From positions 1 through 60,898 of the forward strand of contig CAKVEP010000010.1 in NCBI GenBank assembly GCA_934729465.1: 60,898 bases of DNA, read 5' to 3'. Positions 44,741 to 54,934 of this stretch are shown here, piece by piece (the stretch's first letter is position 1; the number at the start of each line of letters is the position of its first letter). The DNA comes from an uncultured Eubacteriales bacterium. Lineage in GTDB: Bacteria; Bacillota; Clostridia; Oscillospirales; Acutalibacteraceae. A program made the position numbers and the translations under genes. The notes beneath the pieces were generated by a model that did no database searches, was not told the origin of the DNA, and saw only the letters and a list, made by a program, of their open reading frames with translations.

Positions 44741-46057
44741 ATGGAATCTTTTAACGAGGCGTGGGAGTTAATTTGTGATTTTTGTAAATCACGTATTACC
44801 GATGTTGCCTACAAAACTTGGATTAGTCGAATCGAACCTATAAAACTCGATTTCGATAATGGCACTGCTATATTAATGGTGCCGAATGAATTTCACAGGC
44901 AGCTTCTAAACAGGAGCTACATGAATCTTTTAAACAGTGCTTTCAGCGAAATCTTCGGAGCTGGCTTCGATATTTGCTTGACTGTTCCTGATGAAGTAAA
45001 CACAAACAACAAGAAAAATGACCAGAATCTTGCAATAGACTCTGAATACGAATTCACTTTCGACACATATATCGTTGGGTCTTCAAATAAATTCGCTCAC
45101 GCTGCTGCATTGGCTGTTGCCGCAAACCCTGCGGGGGCTTACAATCCTCTGTTTATATACGGAAATTCCGGACTGGGAAAAACTCACCTTCTTTATGCAA
45201 TTTGTAATGATATAAAGAAAAATCGTCCCGACATGACTACCCTTTATATAAAAGGCGATGATTTCACAAACGAACTTATCGACTCTATAAGGAAAAACAC
45301 AACAAGCGAATTTCATCAAAAATACAGAAGAACAGATATTCTCCTTGTGGACGACATCCAGTTTATAGCCGGAAAAGACTCTACTCAAGAAGAATTTTTC
45401 CATACCTTTAATTCTCTGTATGAAGCCAAAAAACAAATAGTTTTAACGTCAGACAGACCCCCAAAAGAAATTCAGACCCTTGAAGACAGGCTTCGTACCA
45501 GGTTTGAATGGGGTCTAATTGCAGATATTCAGCCTCCGGATTTTGAAACACGTATAGCAATAGTCAAAAGGAAGGCTGAAAGTTTAGATATAAAAATACC
45601 TAACGAAGTATGCGAATACATAGCTAAAAAATTAAAAACAAACATTAGACAGCTCGAAGGAGCCGTAAAAAAGATGAAAGCTCACCATCTTCTAGGCGGA
45701 GAACCTATGGGAATCCACACAGCTCAAATCGCTATTTCCGATATACTGAATAACGACCAGCCACCACCAATGACTGTCGAAAAAATCATAGAAGAAGTAG
45801 CACGTACTTTCGGAGTCACAGCTGCAGATATAAGGTCATCAAAAAGGTCTTCAACAATATCTAATGCTAGACAAATTTCAATGTATGTAGTAAGGGAAAT
45901 AACTCAGCTTCCTCTCGCTGCAATCGGAGAAGAATACGGTGGAAGAGACCATTCAACGATAGTTTACGCATTACAACAAGTTGAAAAGAATATAAATAAG
46001 GATTCTAAATTAAAGGCAATGGTGGAAGATATAATAAAAAATATAAGAGACAGATAA
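44741..46057 (+). CDS. dnaA: Chromosomal replication initiator DnaA
   Basis: 438 residues. Binds DnaA boxes at oriC and melts the origin. Domains: I (1-85, helicase loading), a short linker, AAA+ (about 105-320, Walker A GNSGLGKTH, Walker B LLVDDIQFI), and the C-terminal DNA-binding domain with GGRDHSTIVYALQQVEK. The linker is short relative to Bacillus DnaA. Confidence 0.98.
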   Translation: MESFNEAWELICDFCKSRITDVAYKTWISRIEPIKLDFDNGTAILMVPNEFHRQLLNRSYMNLLNSAFSEIFGAGFDICLTVPDEVNTNNKKNDQNLAIDSEYEFTFDTYIVGSSNKFAHAAALAVAANPAGAYNPLFIYGNSGLGKTHLLYAICNDIKKNRPDMTTLYIKGDDFTNELIDSIRKNTTSEFHQKYRRTDILLVDDIQFIAGKDSTQEEFFHTFNSLYEAKKQIVLTSDRPPKEIQTLEDRLRTRFEWGLIADIQPPDFETRIAIVKRKAESLDIKIPNEVCEYIAKKLKTNIRQLEGAVKKMKAHHLLGGEPMGIHTAQIAISDILNNDQPPPMTVEKIIEEVARTFGVTAADIRSSKRSSTISNARQISMYVVREITQLPLAAIGEEYGGRDHSTIVYALQQVEKNINKDSKLKAMVEDIIKNIRDR

Positions 46058-46382
46058 AATATATTGTTTATAAAAGAGAAACAATAATGTTGAAACGATT
46101 TCAACTTATCCACAAAAGGTGTTGAAATCGTAATTTTTTACCTTTTTATTTTTCCACCAACTGTCAACATTTAACACACAATACTCCACTAATTTCCACA
46201 ACTAAAATTAAAAGGCCTTTAAAACTCATTTATATTGGACAACTTGTTAACAAATGTAAAATATCTTTCATTTCCCATAAAATCAGAGTTTTATCATATT
46301 TTCAACTTTTGGACATTCCCTACTACTATTACTAAAATTATATACATATCTTACTCTCAAAAATAAGAAAGGACTTTTTTTA
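46058..46382. other. Probable oriC region (dnaA-dnaN spacer)
   Basis: A 325-bp non-coding AT-rich spacer. It contains a perfect DnaA box TTATCCACA (46106-46114), near-matches ATTTCCACA (46192-46200) and TTTTCCACC (46150-46158), and long T-runs that could unwind. Gene context and box content fit a Firmicute origin; the number of boxes is modest. Confidence 0.65.
46089..46137 (+). terminator. dnaA terminator with a DnaA box in the loop
   Basis: A 10-bp perfect stem CGATTTCAAC/GTTGAAATCG (46096-46105 with 46121-46130) followed by TAATTTTTT. The loop holds the DnaA box. A third arm GTTGAAA at 46089-46095 can pair with the first arm instead, giving two exclusive structures. Confidence 0.7.
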
Positions 46383-47489
46383 ATGAAAATATCGTGTAAA
46401 AATTCAACACTTGTTGAATCATTGTCAAATGTACAAAGAGCAGTTTCAGCAAAATCAAATATGCCAGTTTTAGAAGGTATATTAATAACAACTAACGAAA
46501 ATACAATACAGCTTTGCGGATATAACATGGAACTCGGAATAAAAACAACAGTTGAAGCAAAAATTGAAGAACCAGGTGCAATTATAGTTAATGCTAGATT
46601 ATTAACCGACATAACAAGAAAATTACCTCAGGATACTGTGGTTATGGAAGTCGACAAAAATTTAACTGTTAAAATAACTTCCGGAGAAAGTGAATTTTCC
46701 TTAATTGGAGTAGAACCATCAGAATTTCCGGAACTTCCAAAAGTCGATAATCCTAACACTATAAAAATTCAAGCATCTGTACTTAAAAGTATGATTAAAC
46801 AAACCATATTTGCTGTTGCGGAAACTGATTCTAAGCCTATACATACAGGTACTTTGTTTGACATTAGAGATAAAAAAATTAAGCTGGTATCTGTTGACGG
46901 TTATCGTCTTGCTGTGAGAAGTGAGCAGATAAAAGAAGATTTTGAATTAAGATTCGTAGTTCCAGGGAAAACGTTAAATGAAATCTTGAAGCTTCTTCCG
47001 GATGATGAAGAAAAAACCGTTGAAATTCTCGTTGGAATGCGTCACATAACGTTTATAATAGAGAAATATTGCGTTATTTCAAGACTTTTAGAAGGTGAGT
47101 TCCTTGATTATCAGTCTACTATCCCCGAGTTAAGCTCAACTAAGATTATTTCGGGAACAAGAGATTTAATAGACAGTGTGGAAAGAGTTTCTCTTATGAT
47201 TACAGACAGATTAAAAAGTCCTGTTCGCTGCGTTATGTCTGATAACAGATTAAGACTCTCTTGTAATACGTCCATAGGCAAGGCTGTTGATGAAATTAAT
47301 GTTTTGGGTATCGGCGACTCTATTGAAATAGGTTTTAATAATAAATACATGATAGATGCTTTGAAAAATACTAATACTGATGAAGTCGAAATACAAATGA
47401 ATGGTCCGTTAAGTCCTATAAAGATTGTCCCGAAAGATGGGGATTGTTTCTTGTTTTTAGTTCTTCCGGTTCGTTTAAAATCAGAGTAA
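46383..47489 (+). CDS. dnaN: DNA polymerase III beta subunit (sliding clamp)
   Basis: 368 residues. Ring-shaped clamp that holds the polymerase on DNA. Three similar folds are apparent; recognised blocks include VEGILITTNE-like (LEGILITT), FAVAETDSKPIHTG, SVDGYRLAVR and the C-terminal LVLPVRL. ATG after AAAGGA. Confidence 0.97.
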   Translation: MKISCKNSTLVESLSNVQRAVSAKSNMPVLEGILITTNENTIQLCGYNMELGIKTTVEAKIEEPGAIIVNARLLTDITRKLPQDTVVMEVDKNLTVKITSGESEFSLIGVEPSEFPELPKVDNPNTIKIQASVLKSMIKQTIFAVAETDSKPIHTGTLFDIRDKKIKLVSVDGYRLAVRSEQIKEDFELRFVVPGKTLNEILKLLPDDEEKTVEILVGMRHITFIIEKYCVISRLLEGEFLDYQSTIPELSSTKIISGTRDLIDSVERVSLMITDRLKSPVRCVMSDNRLRLSCNTSIGKAVDEINVLGIGDSIEIGFNNKYMIDALKNTNTDEVEIQMNGPLSPIKIVPKDGDCFLFLVLPVRLKSE

Positions 47490-47501
47490 GGGGATGAATT
47501 T

Positions 47502-47720
47502 ATGAAAAAAGTTAATATAAAAGGCGAGTATATAAGATTAGATTCTCTTTTAAAATTTGTGGGTGCAGTCCAAACCGGCGGAACTGCAAAAATTTTGATA
47601 ACTTCGGGCGAGGTTAGTGTTGATGGCGAAGTGTGTACTATGAGAGGGAAAAAAATAAGAGAAGGAAATGTTGTTAAAGTAGAAGGCAAAGAATACGGGG
47701 TGCAGGCGAGTTGTACGTAA
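47502..47720 (+). CDS. yaaA: S4-domain RNA-binding protein YaaA
   Basis: 72 residues forming one S4 fold (IRLDSLLKFVGAVQTGGTAKILITSGEVSVDGEVCTMRGKKI). It is the small protein regularly placed between dnaN and recF in Firmicutes and thought to act in ribosome assembly. Its end overlaps recF by 10 bp. Confidence 0.92.
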   Translation: MKKVNIKGEYIRLDSLLKFVGAVQTGGTAKILITSGEVSVDGEVCTMRGKKIREGNVVKVEGKEYGVQASCT

Positions 47721-48823
47721 CAAGAATGTCGTACAAGGGCTACAGAAATCTTTCCGACAGTCAAATAGAACTCGACAGCGGAGTTAATATTATTTACGGC
47801 GAAAATGCTCAGGGTAAGACAAATTTCCTCGAAACCGTGTGGTTATTAGCGGGAGGTCGTTCTTTCAGGGGAACTAAAGATTCAGATTTAATAAAATTCG
47901 GAGCAGATACGGCGAGTATAAAAGGGGAGTTCTTTTCAGAAGAAAGAAACCAATCTATAGAGATTAAGATAAAAGACGGAGCTCGAAAGGCGTTTTTGAA
48001 TGAGGTGGACAGAGGCAGAGCTTCACAGATTGTTGGAACGTTTAGAGCTGTTATTTTTTCTCCGTCGCACCTTCAGCTTATTAAGGGGGGGCCCGACAAC
48101 AGAAGACGTTTAATCGATACTATAATATGTCAACTAAAACCGACATACATTTCTGTTCTTTCAAGGTATAATCAGGTATTAAGGCAGAGAAACGCTTTGC
48201 TTAAAGAAATGTTTACAAAGAAGTTCGACCCTTTTGTTTTAGAGGTGTGGGACAAAAAACTCGCAGAATACGGCGCTTTTATAGTTAAGGAAAGAGTAAA
48301 ATATGTTAAAATGATTGAAGAAAAGGCTAAGACTATCTATCAAGGAATATCCGGGGGCAGAGAAAATTTAAGCTTAAAGTACAGTACGGTGCTTCCTATT
48401 TCGGAAGATTTTAAAATTGAAGAGGTCGTACAAAAACTTAAAGAGAGGCTTTCCGACAGCAGAGACTACGATTCTAAGATAGGATACACTTCAAAAGGTC
48501 CTCACAGGGACGACATTGAATTCTTTTTGGACGGTAAACCTGTTAAAAAATTTGCTTCTCAGGGACAACAGAGGTCTTGTGTTCTGGCTGTAAAACTTGC
48601 TGAGGCGAGCGTTATGGAAGAGATGTCGGGGGAAAAGCCCGTGATTTTATTTGACGACGTTATGAGTGAGCTTGACTTAGGACGCCAGAATTATATTATG
48701 AACTGTATAAATGGGTGGCAGGTTATAATTACGTGTTGCGAGGTGTCGGTTATGGAAAAGCTCAGGGCGGGTAAACTGTTAAGGATAGAGCAGGGTAATT
48801 TAGCAGAAGAGAAGATGGTGTGA
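47711..48823 (+). CDS. recF: DNA repair/recombination ATPase RecF
   Basis: 370 residues. Helps load RecA at gaps. Walker A GENAQGKTN (about 30-38), the ABC-type signature region KFASQGQQRSCVLAVKLAE, and Walker B PVILFDDVMSELD. The TTG at 47711 gives the family start (MYVTRMSYKGYRNL) and overlaps yaaA, so translation is likely coupled. Confidence 0.95.
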   Translation: MYVTRMSYKGYRNLSDSQIELDSGVNIIYGENAQGKTNFLETVWLLAGGRSFRGTKDSDLIKFGADTASIKGEFFSEERNQSIEIKIKDGARKAFLNEVDRGRASQIVGTFRAVIFSPSHLQLIKGGPDNRRRLIDTIICQLKPTYISVLSRYNQVLRQRNALLKEMFTKKFDPFVLEVWDKKLAEYGAFIVKERVKYVKMIEEKAKTIYQGISGGRENLSLKYSTVLPISEDFKIEEVVQKLKERLSDSRDYDSKIGYTSKGPHRDDIEFFLDGKPVKKFASQGQQRSCVLAVKLAEASVMEEMSGEKPVILFDDVMSELDLGRQNYIMNCINGWQVIITCCEVSVMEKLRAGKLLRIEQGNLAEEKMV

Positions 48824-48826
48824 GAA

Positions 48827-49084
48827 ATGTTTCTTCATTTAGGCGAAAATGTGGTCTTGAAAGACACTGACATTATTGGTATATTTGATTTGGATAATAC
48901 CACTGTTTCTAAAGTCAGCAGGAATTTTTTGGAGTGTATGGAGAAAAAGGGAAAGGTAATTAATGTGTCTGAAAAATTGCCAAAGTCGTTTTTGGTAAGC
49001 GTGTATGGCGGCGAAGATAAAGTTTATATAAGTCAGATGTCGCCTTTAACGCTCAACAAGCGAAATCAGGAATTTTCTGTTTGA
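48827..49084 (+). CDS. remB: RemB-like DUF370 DNA-binding regulator
   Basis: 85 residues. MFLHLGENVVLKDTDIIGIFDLDNTTVSK is typical of the RemA/RemB (DUF370) family, ring-forming DNA-binding proteins; RemB of Bacillus lies at the same place after recF and affects biofilm matrix genes. Spacing to recF is 3 bp. Confidence 0.88.
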   Translation: MFLHLGENVVLKDTDIIGIFDLDNTTVSKVSRNFLECMEKKGKVINVSEKLPKSFLVSVYGGEDKVYISQMSPLTLNKRNQEFSV

Positions 49085-49105
49085 GATAAAATAAAATGAT
49101 TTGAG

Positions 49106-49549
49106 GTGGTTGTTATAAAAAACAGGGCTGTGTTGCCGGACTGCCCATATTGTGGGGCAAGGCTTGGATATTTACAATCTTTTGTTGTTAAGAACAGGTC
49201 GCTTTACAAATGCAGGAGTTGCGGAAAGAAATCTTGCGTTGATTTAAAATATGTGTTTTATAATGTTTTGTCTGTTGTGGCTGTGATTTGCGTGGTGATA
49301 TTTGCGTTTTCACTTGCTGCGGGCGGAGGGTTTGTTTTGTTTGGATTGGCTGTAATTTTACTTGTGTTCTTAGGGTTTTACTCGGTTACACCTTACATGG
49401 TCATCCTAAAAAGAGCCACCGAAAAACAGGAAAAAAAGAAAAAATTCCAAAAAACGAAAAAAATTAAACAAACTAAAGATGTTTTACACGACGTTAAGAC
49501 GGAAAACGCAGGTGATTTCGAAAAAGACAAAGACATATTTAGTAATTAA
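49106..49549 (+). CDS. Zinc-ribbon two-span membrane protein
   Basis: 147 residues. An N-terminal zinc ribbon (CPYCG at 13-17 and CRSCG at 36-40), two membrane spans (about 48-72 and 74-98), and a long basic tail (KKKKFQKTKKIKQTK). Unknown function, not rare between recF and gyrB in clostridia. The GTG start is close to its SD, so the start is uncertain. Confidence 0.65.
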   Translation: MVVIKNRAVLPDCPYCGARLGYLQSFVVKNRSLYKCRSCGKKSCVDLKYVFYNVLSVVAVICVVIFAFSLAAGGGFVLFGLAVILLVFLGFYSVTPYMVILKRATEKQEKKKKFQKTKKIKQTKDVLHDVKTENAGDFEKDKDIFSN

Positions 49550-49600
49550 CAGGTAGAGTGGGTTAAAAAGCAGAACCAAAGATTTTTTATGGAGGTTATG

Positions 49601-51544
49601 GTGTTGGATAATAACGAATTAAATCTTGACGGCGGAGAGTATGGCGCCGGGGAAATACAGGTTCTTGAGGGACTTGAGGCTGTCAGAAAAAGACCTGGGA
49701 TGTATATAGGGTCAACGGGTCCTAGGGGACTTCATCACTTGGTATATGAGATTGTTGATAACGCTATAGACGAGGCTTTAGCGGGGTATTGCGACACTAT
49801 CGATGTTGACATACTCCCCGGAGACATCATCAGGGTAAGGGACAACGGAAGAGGTATTCCTGTTGGAATACACCCTAAAATGGGGATTCCTGCTGTGACG
49901 GTTGTGTTTACTATACTCCACGCCGGAGGAAAGTTCGGCGGCAGCGGTTACAAGGTTTCCGGTGGACTTCACGGGGTGGGGTCATCGGTTGTAAATGCTC
50001 TTTCGGAGTGGCTCGAGGTTGAGGTTTGCGACGGCAAGCATATATACAAACAAAGATTTGAAAGCGGTCCGGCTGTTACGGAGCTTCAGATTATTGGCGA
50101 CACAGATAAACGTGGTTCTTGCGTTACTTTTAAGGCAGACCCTAAAATTTTTAAAGAAACAACTGTGTATGATTATAGTGTGCTTGAAACTAGACTTAGG
50201 GAACAAGCCTTTTTGAACGCCGGAGTTCACATTATTTTAACTGACAGCAGAGATGAAAATAATATTGTTAAGGGTGACTTCTTGTATGAGGGAGGAGTTT
50301 CAAGTTTTGTGGATTATATTCACAAAAAGAAAGGCTTAACGGTTGTGCATGACGATATTATAGACGTTTCTGGTAAGCTTCCCGACGGTTCGGCAAGTGC
50401 TGAAATCGCTTTACAATATAACGACAGCTACAATGAATTGATATTGTCTTTTGCAAATAATATTCACACTACCGACGGCGGTACTCATGAAGAAGGTTTT
50501 AAAAGAGCGCTCACACGTGTTATGAACGACTACGCCAGAAATTACAATATTTTGAAGGACAACGACAAGAATTTTTCCGGTGAAGACGTCAGAGAAGGTC
50601 TAACAGCTATAGTAAGCGTTAAGCTTAAAGACGCTCAATTTGAAGGTCAGACCAAGGCAAAGCTCGGAAACACTCAGATAAGGACGCTTGTTGACAATCT
50701 TATAAGTGAAAAACTTAAAACGTATTTAGAGGAAAATCCCGCAACGGCTAAGGCTATCTTAGAAAAGGCGTTGTCTGCCTCCAGAGCAAGGGACGCTGCC
50801 AGAAAGGCTAGGGATTTAGTCAGGAGAAAATCTGCGCTTGAGTCGGCGGCTTTACCCGGAAAACTTGCTGATTGTCAATCGAAAAACGCCCAAGAGACAG
50901 AGATATACATAGTTGAGGGTGACTCTGCAGGAGGCTCTGCAAAGAGCGGTAGAGACAGAAAGTTTCAGGCAATTTTACCTCTTTGGGGTAAGATGCTTAA
51001 CGTTGAAAAGGCGAGGCTAGACAAAGTTTATGGTAACGATAAATTAATGCCTGTAATAACGGCGCTAGGCTGCGGAATCGGAGAGGAGTTTAATCTTGAA
51101 AAACTTCGCTATGGTAAAGTAATTATAATGGCGGATGCCGATGTTGACGGTTCTCACATACGCACCTTACTTCTTACGTTTTTCTTTAGGTTTATGAAGC
51201 CTTTGATAGAGCAAAAACATGTTTACATAGCTCAACCTCCGCTTTACAGGCTGACTAAGGCTAAAAAACATTACTACGCTTTCTCCGACGAAGAGAGAGA
51301 TAAGATAATTGCAGACCTTGGGGGAAGTGCTGATATTCAGAGATATAAAGGTCTTGGTGAGATGGACTCCGAGCAGCTTTGGGAAACGACTATGAATCCC
51401 GAAACAAGAATTATGCTTAGGGTCACGCTTGAAGACGCAGCTGCGGCTGATGAAGTGTTTACCATATTGATGGGAGACAAGGTTGATCCTAGACGTGATT
51501 TTATTGAAAAAAATGCAAGGTATGTACAGAATTTGGATATTTAA
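49601..51544 (+). CDS. gyrB: DNA gyrase subunit B
   Basis: About 647 residues. ATPase subunit of gyrase. GHKL ATP site (IVDNAIDEALAG, then RDNGRGIPVG and GGLHGVGSSVVNALS), transducer, and TOPRIM domain (EGDSAGGSAKSGRDRKFQAILPL, DADVDGSHIRTLLLTF). The SD GGAGG itself overlaps an upstream ATG at 49589, so GTG 49601 or TTG 49604 is the likely start. Confidence 0.97.
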   Translation: MLDNNELNLDGGEYGAGEIQVLEGLEAVRKRPGMYIGSTGPRGLHHLVYEIVDNAIDEALAGYCDTIDVDILPGDIIRVRDNGRGIPVGIHPKMGIPAVTVVFTILHAGGKFGGSGYKVSGGLHGVGSSVVNALSEWLEVEVCDGKHIYKQRFESGPAVTELQIIGDTDKRGSCVTFKADPKIFKETTVYDYSVLETRLREQAFLNAGVHIILTDSRDENNIVKGDFLYEGGVSSFVDYIHKKKGLTVVHDDIIDVSGKLPDGSASAEIALQYNDSYNELILSFANNIHTTDGGTHEEGFKRALTRVMNDYARNYNILKDNDKNFSGEDVREGLTAIVSVKLKDAQFEGQTKAKLGNTQIRTLVDNLISEKLKTYLEENPATAKAILEKALSASRARDAARKARDLVRRKSALESAALPGKLADCQSKNAQETEIYIVEGDSAGGSAKSGRDRKFQAILPLWGKMLNVEKARLDKVYGNDKLMPVITALGCGIGEEFNLEKLRYGKVIIMADADVDGSHIRTLLLTFFFRFMKPLIEQKHVYIAQPPLYRLTKAKKHYYAFSDEERDKIIADLGGSADIQRYKGLGEMDSEQLWETTMNPETRIMLRVTLEDAAAADEVFTILMGDKVDPRRDFIEKNARYVQNLDI

Positions 51545-51654
51545 TATTGATTGCTCCGAGAGGGGTGAGTGCTGAACTTGGGGCGTCTTGAAAATTTTTA
51601 CATAAAAGATATAATAAATATGAATGTCTAAATTTTAGTAAAGAGGAGAAATTT

Positions 51655-52395
51655 ATGGATAATAAAAATGTGCGCAATGATGACGATTATGGGGGAGTAG
51701 ATAGTAATATGGATTTGTCTGAAGAAGATCGAGAGTGTTCCATTCTAAACGAGGAAAGAAAAATTGAAGAAGATTTAAAGCAAGCAGAAAAAGAAGACAG
51801 TGAAAAAGATGAAGAAGAACAGGCTGTTGAATGGGATGGCTCTGAGGCTTTCCGAGTGGAGGACAAAGACGCCGAAGATTATGAGGAAAACACAACCGGA
51901 GTAAGAATTACTTATAAGCTCGAAAAAGAGGAAATTTACAAAAGCTTGAAACACAGCAAAATTTATAAGAAAAACGTATCTATGCAGGTTAAGCATACGG
52001 TTGTTCAGGTTATTTTAATTTTACTGCTTATAATTGCTTCGGTTATTATGAAAAATCGTGTGTATGCTTACACGGCTATGGTTCCGTTGGTGTCGATTAT
52101 TGGAATATGGATTTTACCGATTGTAAGCATAAAAAAATTATCGAGGGATATGTGTAAAGACAAAAACGTCAGCATTGAGATTTTTCCTGATGTTATAGAA
52201 GTTGACGTGAACGGAGTAAAAAGTGAAATCCTTTTGGATGGCGAGTGTGAATGCGAGGAGTTTGACGGATTAATAATTTTAAACCCGTCGAAAGGCTCGA
52301 GTTTGATAATACCGGTAAGGTCTATTGAACCGGAATTTCTTCCGGATGTGCAGGCTATGATTGTTTCGGGGACGCTGCCGAGGAAAGAGGATTAA
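51655..52395 (+). CDS. Hypothetical acidic two-span membrane protein
   Basis: 246 residues. An acidic disordered N-terminus (1-85, many Glu/Asp), two membrane spans (about 116-134 and 138-156), then a beta-rich 90-residue domain (VSIEIFPDVIEVDVNGVKSEI) that looks YcxB-like. Placed between gyrB and gyrA, with SD AGGAG and a TATAAT near 51611 that may be its promoter. Function unknown. Confidence 0.65.
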   Translation: MDNKNVRNDDDYGGVDSNMDLSEEDRECSILNEERKIEEDLKQAEKEDSEKDEEEQAVEWDGSEAFRVEDKDAEDYEENTTGVRITYKLEKEEIYKSLKHSKIYKKNVSMQVKHTVVQVILILLLIIASVIMKNRVYAYTAMVPLVSIIGIWILPIVSIKKLSRDMCKDKNVSIEIFPDVIEVDVNGVKSEILLDGECECEEFDGLIILNPSKGSSLIIPVRSIEPEFLPDVQAMIVSGTLPRKED

Positions 52396-52422
52396 CCTAG
52401 ACGGTGAAAGGGTGTAAATTAG

Positions 52423-54882
52423 ATGGAGTTGGACCAAGAAAATGAAATTGTGGAACAAAAGGTTATTGACGTTGATATAGAAAAAGAAATGAAAAAATCT
52501 TTTTTGGATTATTCAATGTCGGTAATAGTTTCAAGGGCGCTGCCGGATGTTAGAGATGGACTTAAGCCTGTGCACAGGAGGATTTTATACACGCTTTTTG
52601 AAGATGGACTCGGTCCTGATAAGGCGTATAGAAAATGTGCAAACACGGTAGGTTCTGTGTTGGGAAGGTACCACCCTCACGGAGATGCGTCTGTGTATGA
52701 CGCTTTAGTAAGGCTAGCGCAAGACTTTTCAATGAGGTATATGCTTGTTGACGGTCACGGAAACTTCGGTTCGGTTGACGGTGACCCTCCGGCTGCTTAC
52801 AGGTACACGGAGTCCAGAATGAGCAAGATTGCGGTTGAAATGCTAACTGACATAGAAAAAGAAACTGTTGATTTTATGTCTAACTACGACGACAGACTCA
52901 AAGAACCTGTTGTGTTGCCGTCAAGGTTCCCGAACCTTCTGGTTAACGGCTCAACGGGTATAGCTGTTGGAATGGCAACGAACATTCCGCCTCACAACAT
53001 GAATGAGGTGGTTAATGCGGTAAGCTTTTTAATCGACAATCCCGATGCTGAGCTTTCTGAGCTTATGGAATACATTAAGGGTCCGGACTTCCCGACTGGT
53101 GGAATTATTATGGGTCACTCCGGTATAAGGGCGGCGTATGCAACCGGTAGAGGTAAGATAACGGTCAGGGCTAAAACCGAAATCGTTGAGGGGAAAAACG
53201 GTAGGTTCAAAATAATCGTTACAGAGTTGCCGTATCAGGTGAATAAGGCAAGGCTTATTGAGAGTATTGCCGACATGGTCAAGGATAAAAAAATCGAGGG
53301 TATATCAAATATAGACGACCACTCAGACAGAAATGGTATGCACATCGAAATAGACGTTAAAAGAGACGCTTCACCACAGATTGTTTTAAATCAGTTGTAT
53401 TCATACTCTCAGCTCCAGATAACATTCGGGGCTATCATGCTTGCGATTGTGGGCGGCGAACCTAAAATTTTAACTCTCAAACAGATGCTTGAGCATTACA
53501 TAAAATTCCAGATAGAGGTTGTTACTAGGCGCACCAAATTTGAACTCAGAAAGGCCGAAGAGAGAGCTCATATTTTAGAAGGCTTAAAGGTCGCTCTTGA
53601 CTATATAGACGAAGTTATAGCAATTTTAAGGTCTTCAAAGTCTGTTGCGGAGGGCAAGGAAAGACTTTCCCAAAGATTCGGGCTTGACGATGTTCAAACT
53701 CAGGCGATAGTTCAGATGCCTCTTGGAAGGCTTACTGGTCTTGAAAGAGAAAAAATAGAGAATGAATTAGCTGTTCTTGCTGATAAAATCAAGGATTTTA
53801 AAGACATATTAGCAACTCCTGAGAGACTGCAAGGTATAGTTAAAGAAGAGCTTATGGCGATAAAGGAACGCTTTAAAGACGAAAGACGTACTGAAATTGT
53901 CGCAGTTAGCGGCGAGGTTGACATAGAGGATTTGATTCCTAAAGAAGAGTGCGTTGTGACTATAACACGTTTTGGATACGTTAAAAGACAAAAAATGGAT
54001 AACTATAAACTCCAAAAGAGAGGTGGAAGAGGCGTTTCGGGCATGACTCGTCGTGAAGAAGACGTTGTTTGGGAAATGTCGATAGCAAATAGTCACGACT
54101 ATTTAATGTTCTTTACTAATCTCGGAAAGGTTTACAAAATAAAATGTTATGAAATTCCCGAAGGCTCCAGAACCTCAAAGGGTATAAATGTTGCAAATCT
54201 AATTCCGATTTCCGGTGATGAAAGAGTAACCTCTATGATAAGGGTTCCGGAGTTTGAAGACGGCAAATATCTTGATATGGTTACAAAATTCGGAATAATC
54301 AAGCGTACGGAACTAAACGCTTTCAGCACGACGAGAAAGGGCGGAATAGTTGCGTTGGTTCTCGACGACGGCGATGAGCTTTCTTGGGTTCGCTTGACGG
54401 GTGGCAACGATGAATTGATTGTCGCAACGAAGAAGGGAAAGGCTATCAGGTTCCACGAAACAGATGTTAGGTGTATGAGCAGAAAGGCAAGAGGAGTATT
54501 TGCCATGCGTTTGGACGAAGGCGATATTGTTACCGGAATGATAGTGGTTGACAAGGAAAGTAAGGTTCTTACCATATCCGAGACGGGCTACGGAAGACTT
54601 TCTGACGTTGAGGATTACAGACTTCAGTCCAGAGGCGGAAGAGGTGTAACTAATTATCATTTCGAGAAGTATGGCGATGTTGCTGCTATAGGAAACGTTA
54701 AGCCCGACGAAGACGTTATTATAATTTCTGAAAACGGTGTTATTATTAGAATCGTTGGAAGCTCTATACGTGAATGTGCAAGACCTTCTAAGGGCGTTAG
54801 AGTGATGAGGACAGCAGAAGACAACAAGGTTGTTGCAGCTACTTGTATTCCTCACGAGGAAGACGAAATCCAAGTAGAATAA
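52423..54882 (+). CDS. gyrA: DNA gyrase subunit A
   Basis: 819 residues. Cuts and passes DNA. Catalytic Tyr in AAYRYTESRM; the quinolone-determining segment is GDASVYDAL, with Ser and Asp at the sensitive-type positions. The C-terminal six-blade domain includes the GyrA box QKRGGRG. Confidence 0.98.
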   Translation: MELDQENEIVEQKVIDVDIEKEMKKSFLDYSMSVIVSRALPDVRDGLKPVHRRILYTLFEDGLGPDKAYRKCANTVGSVLGRYHPHGDASVYDALVRLAQDFSMRYMLVDGHGNFGSVDGDPPAAYRYTESRMSKIAVEMLTDIEKETVDFMSNYDDRLKEPVVLPSRFPNLLVNGSTGIAVGMATNIPPHNMNEVVNAVSFLIDNPDAELSELMEYIKGPDFPTGGIIMGHSGIRAAYATGRGKITVRAKTEIVEGKNGRFKIIVTELPYQVNKARLIESIADMVKDKKIEGISNIDDHSDRNGMHIEIDVKRDASPQIVLNQLYSYSQLQITFGAIMLAIVGGEPKILTLKQMLEHYIKFQIEVVTRRTKFELRKAEERAHILEGLKVALDYIDEVIAILRSSKSVAEGKERLSQRFGLDDVQTQAIVQMPLGRLTGLEREKIENELAVLADKIKDFKDILATPERLQGIVKEELMAIKERFKDERRTEIVAVSGEVDIEDLIPKEECVVTITRFGYVKRQKMDNYKLQKRGGRGVSGMTRREEDVVWEMSIANSHDYLMFFTNLGKVYKIKCYEIPEGSRTSKGINVANLIPISGDERVTSMIRVPEFEDGKYLDMVTKFGIIKRTELNAFSTTRKGGIVALVLDDGDELSWVRLTGGNDELIVATKKGKAIRFHETDVRCMSRKARGVFAMRLDEGDIVTGMIVVDKESKVLTISETGYGRLSDVEDYRLQSRGGRGVTNYHFEKYGDVAAIGNVKPDEDVIIISENGVIIRIVGSSIRECARPSKGVRVMRTAEDNKVVAATCIPHEEDEIQVE

Positions 54883-54934
54883 AACTTTTAGTGGTGGCAC
54901 ATGAATGTTATATTTAAGGGCGATGAGGCTTTAA

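Noticed and set aside
49778..50230. Several antisense or alternate-frame ORFs inside gyrB
   Set aside because: They are shadows of a highly conserved coding sequence.
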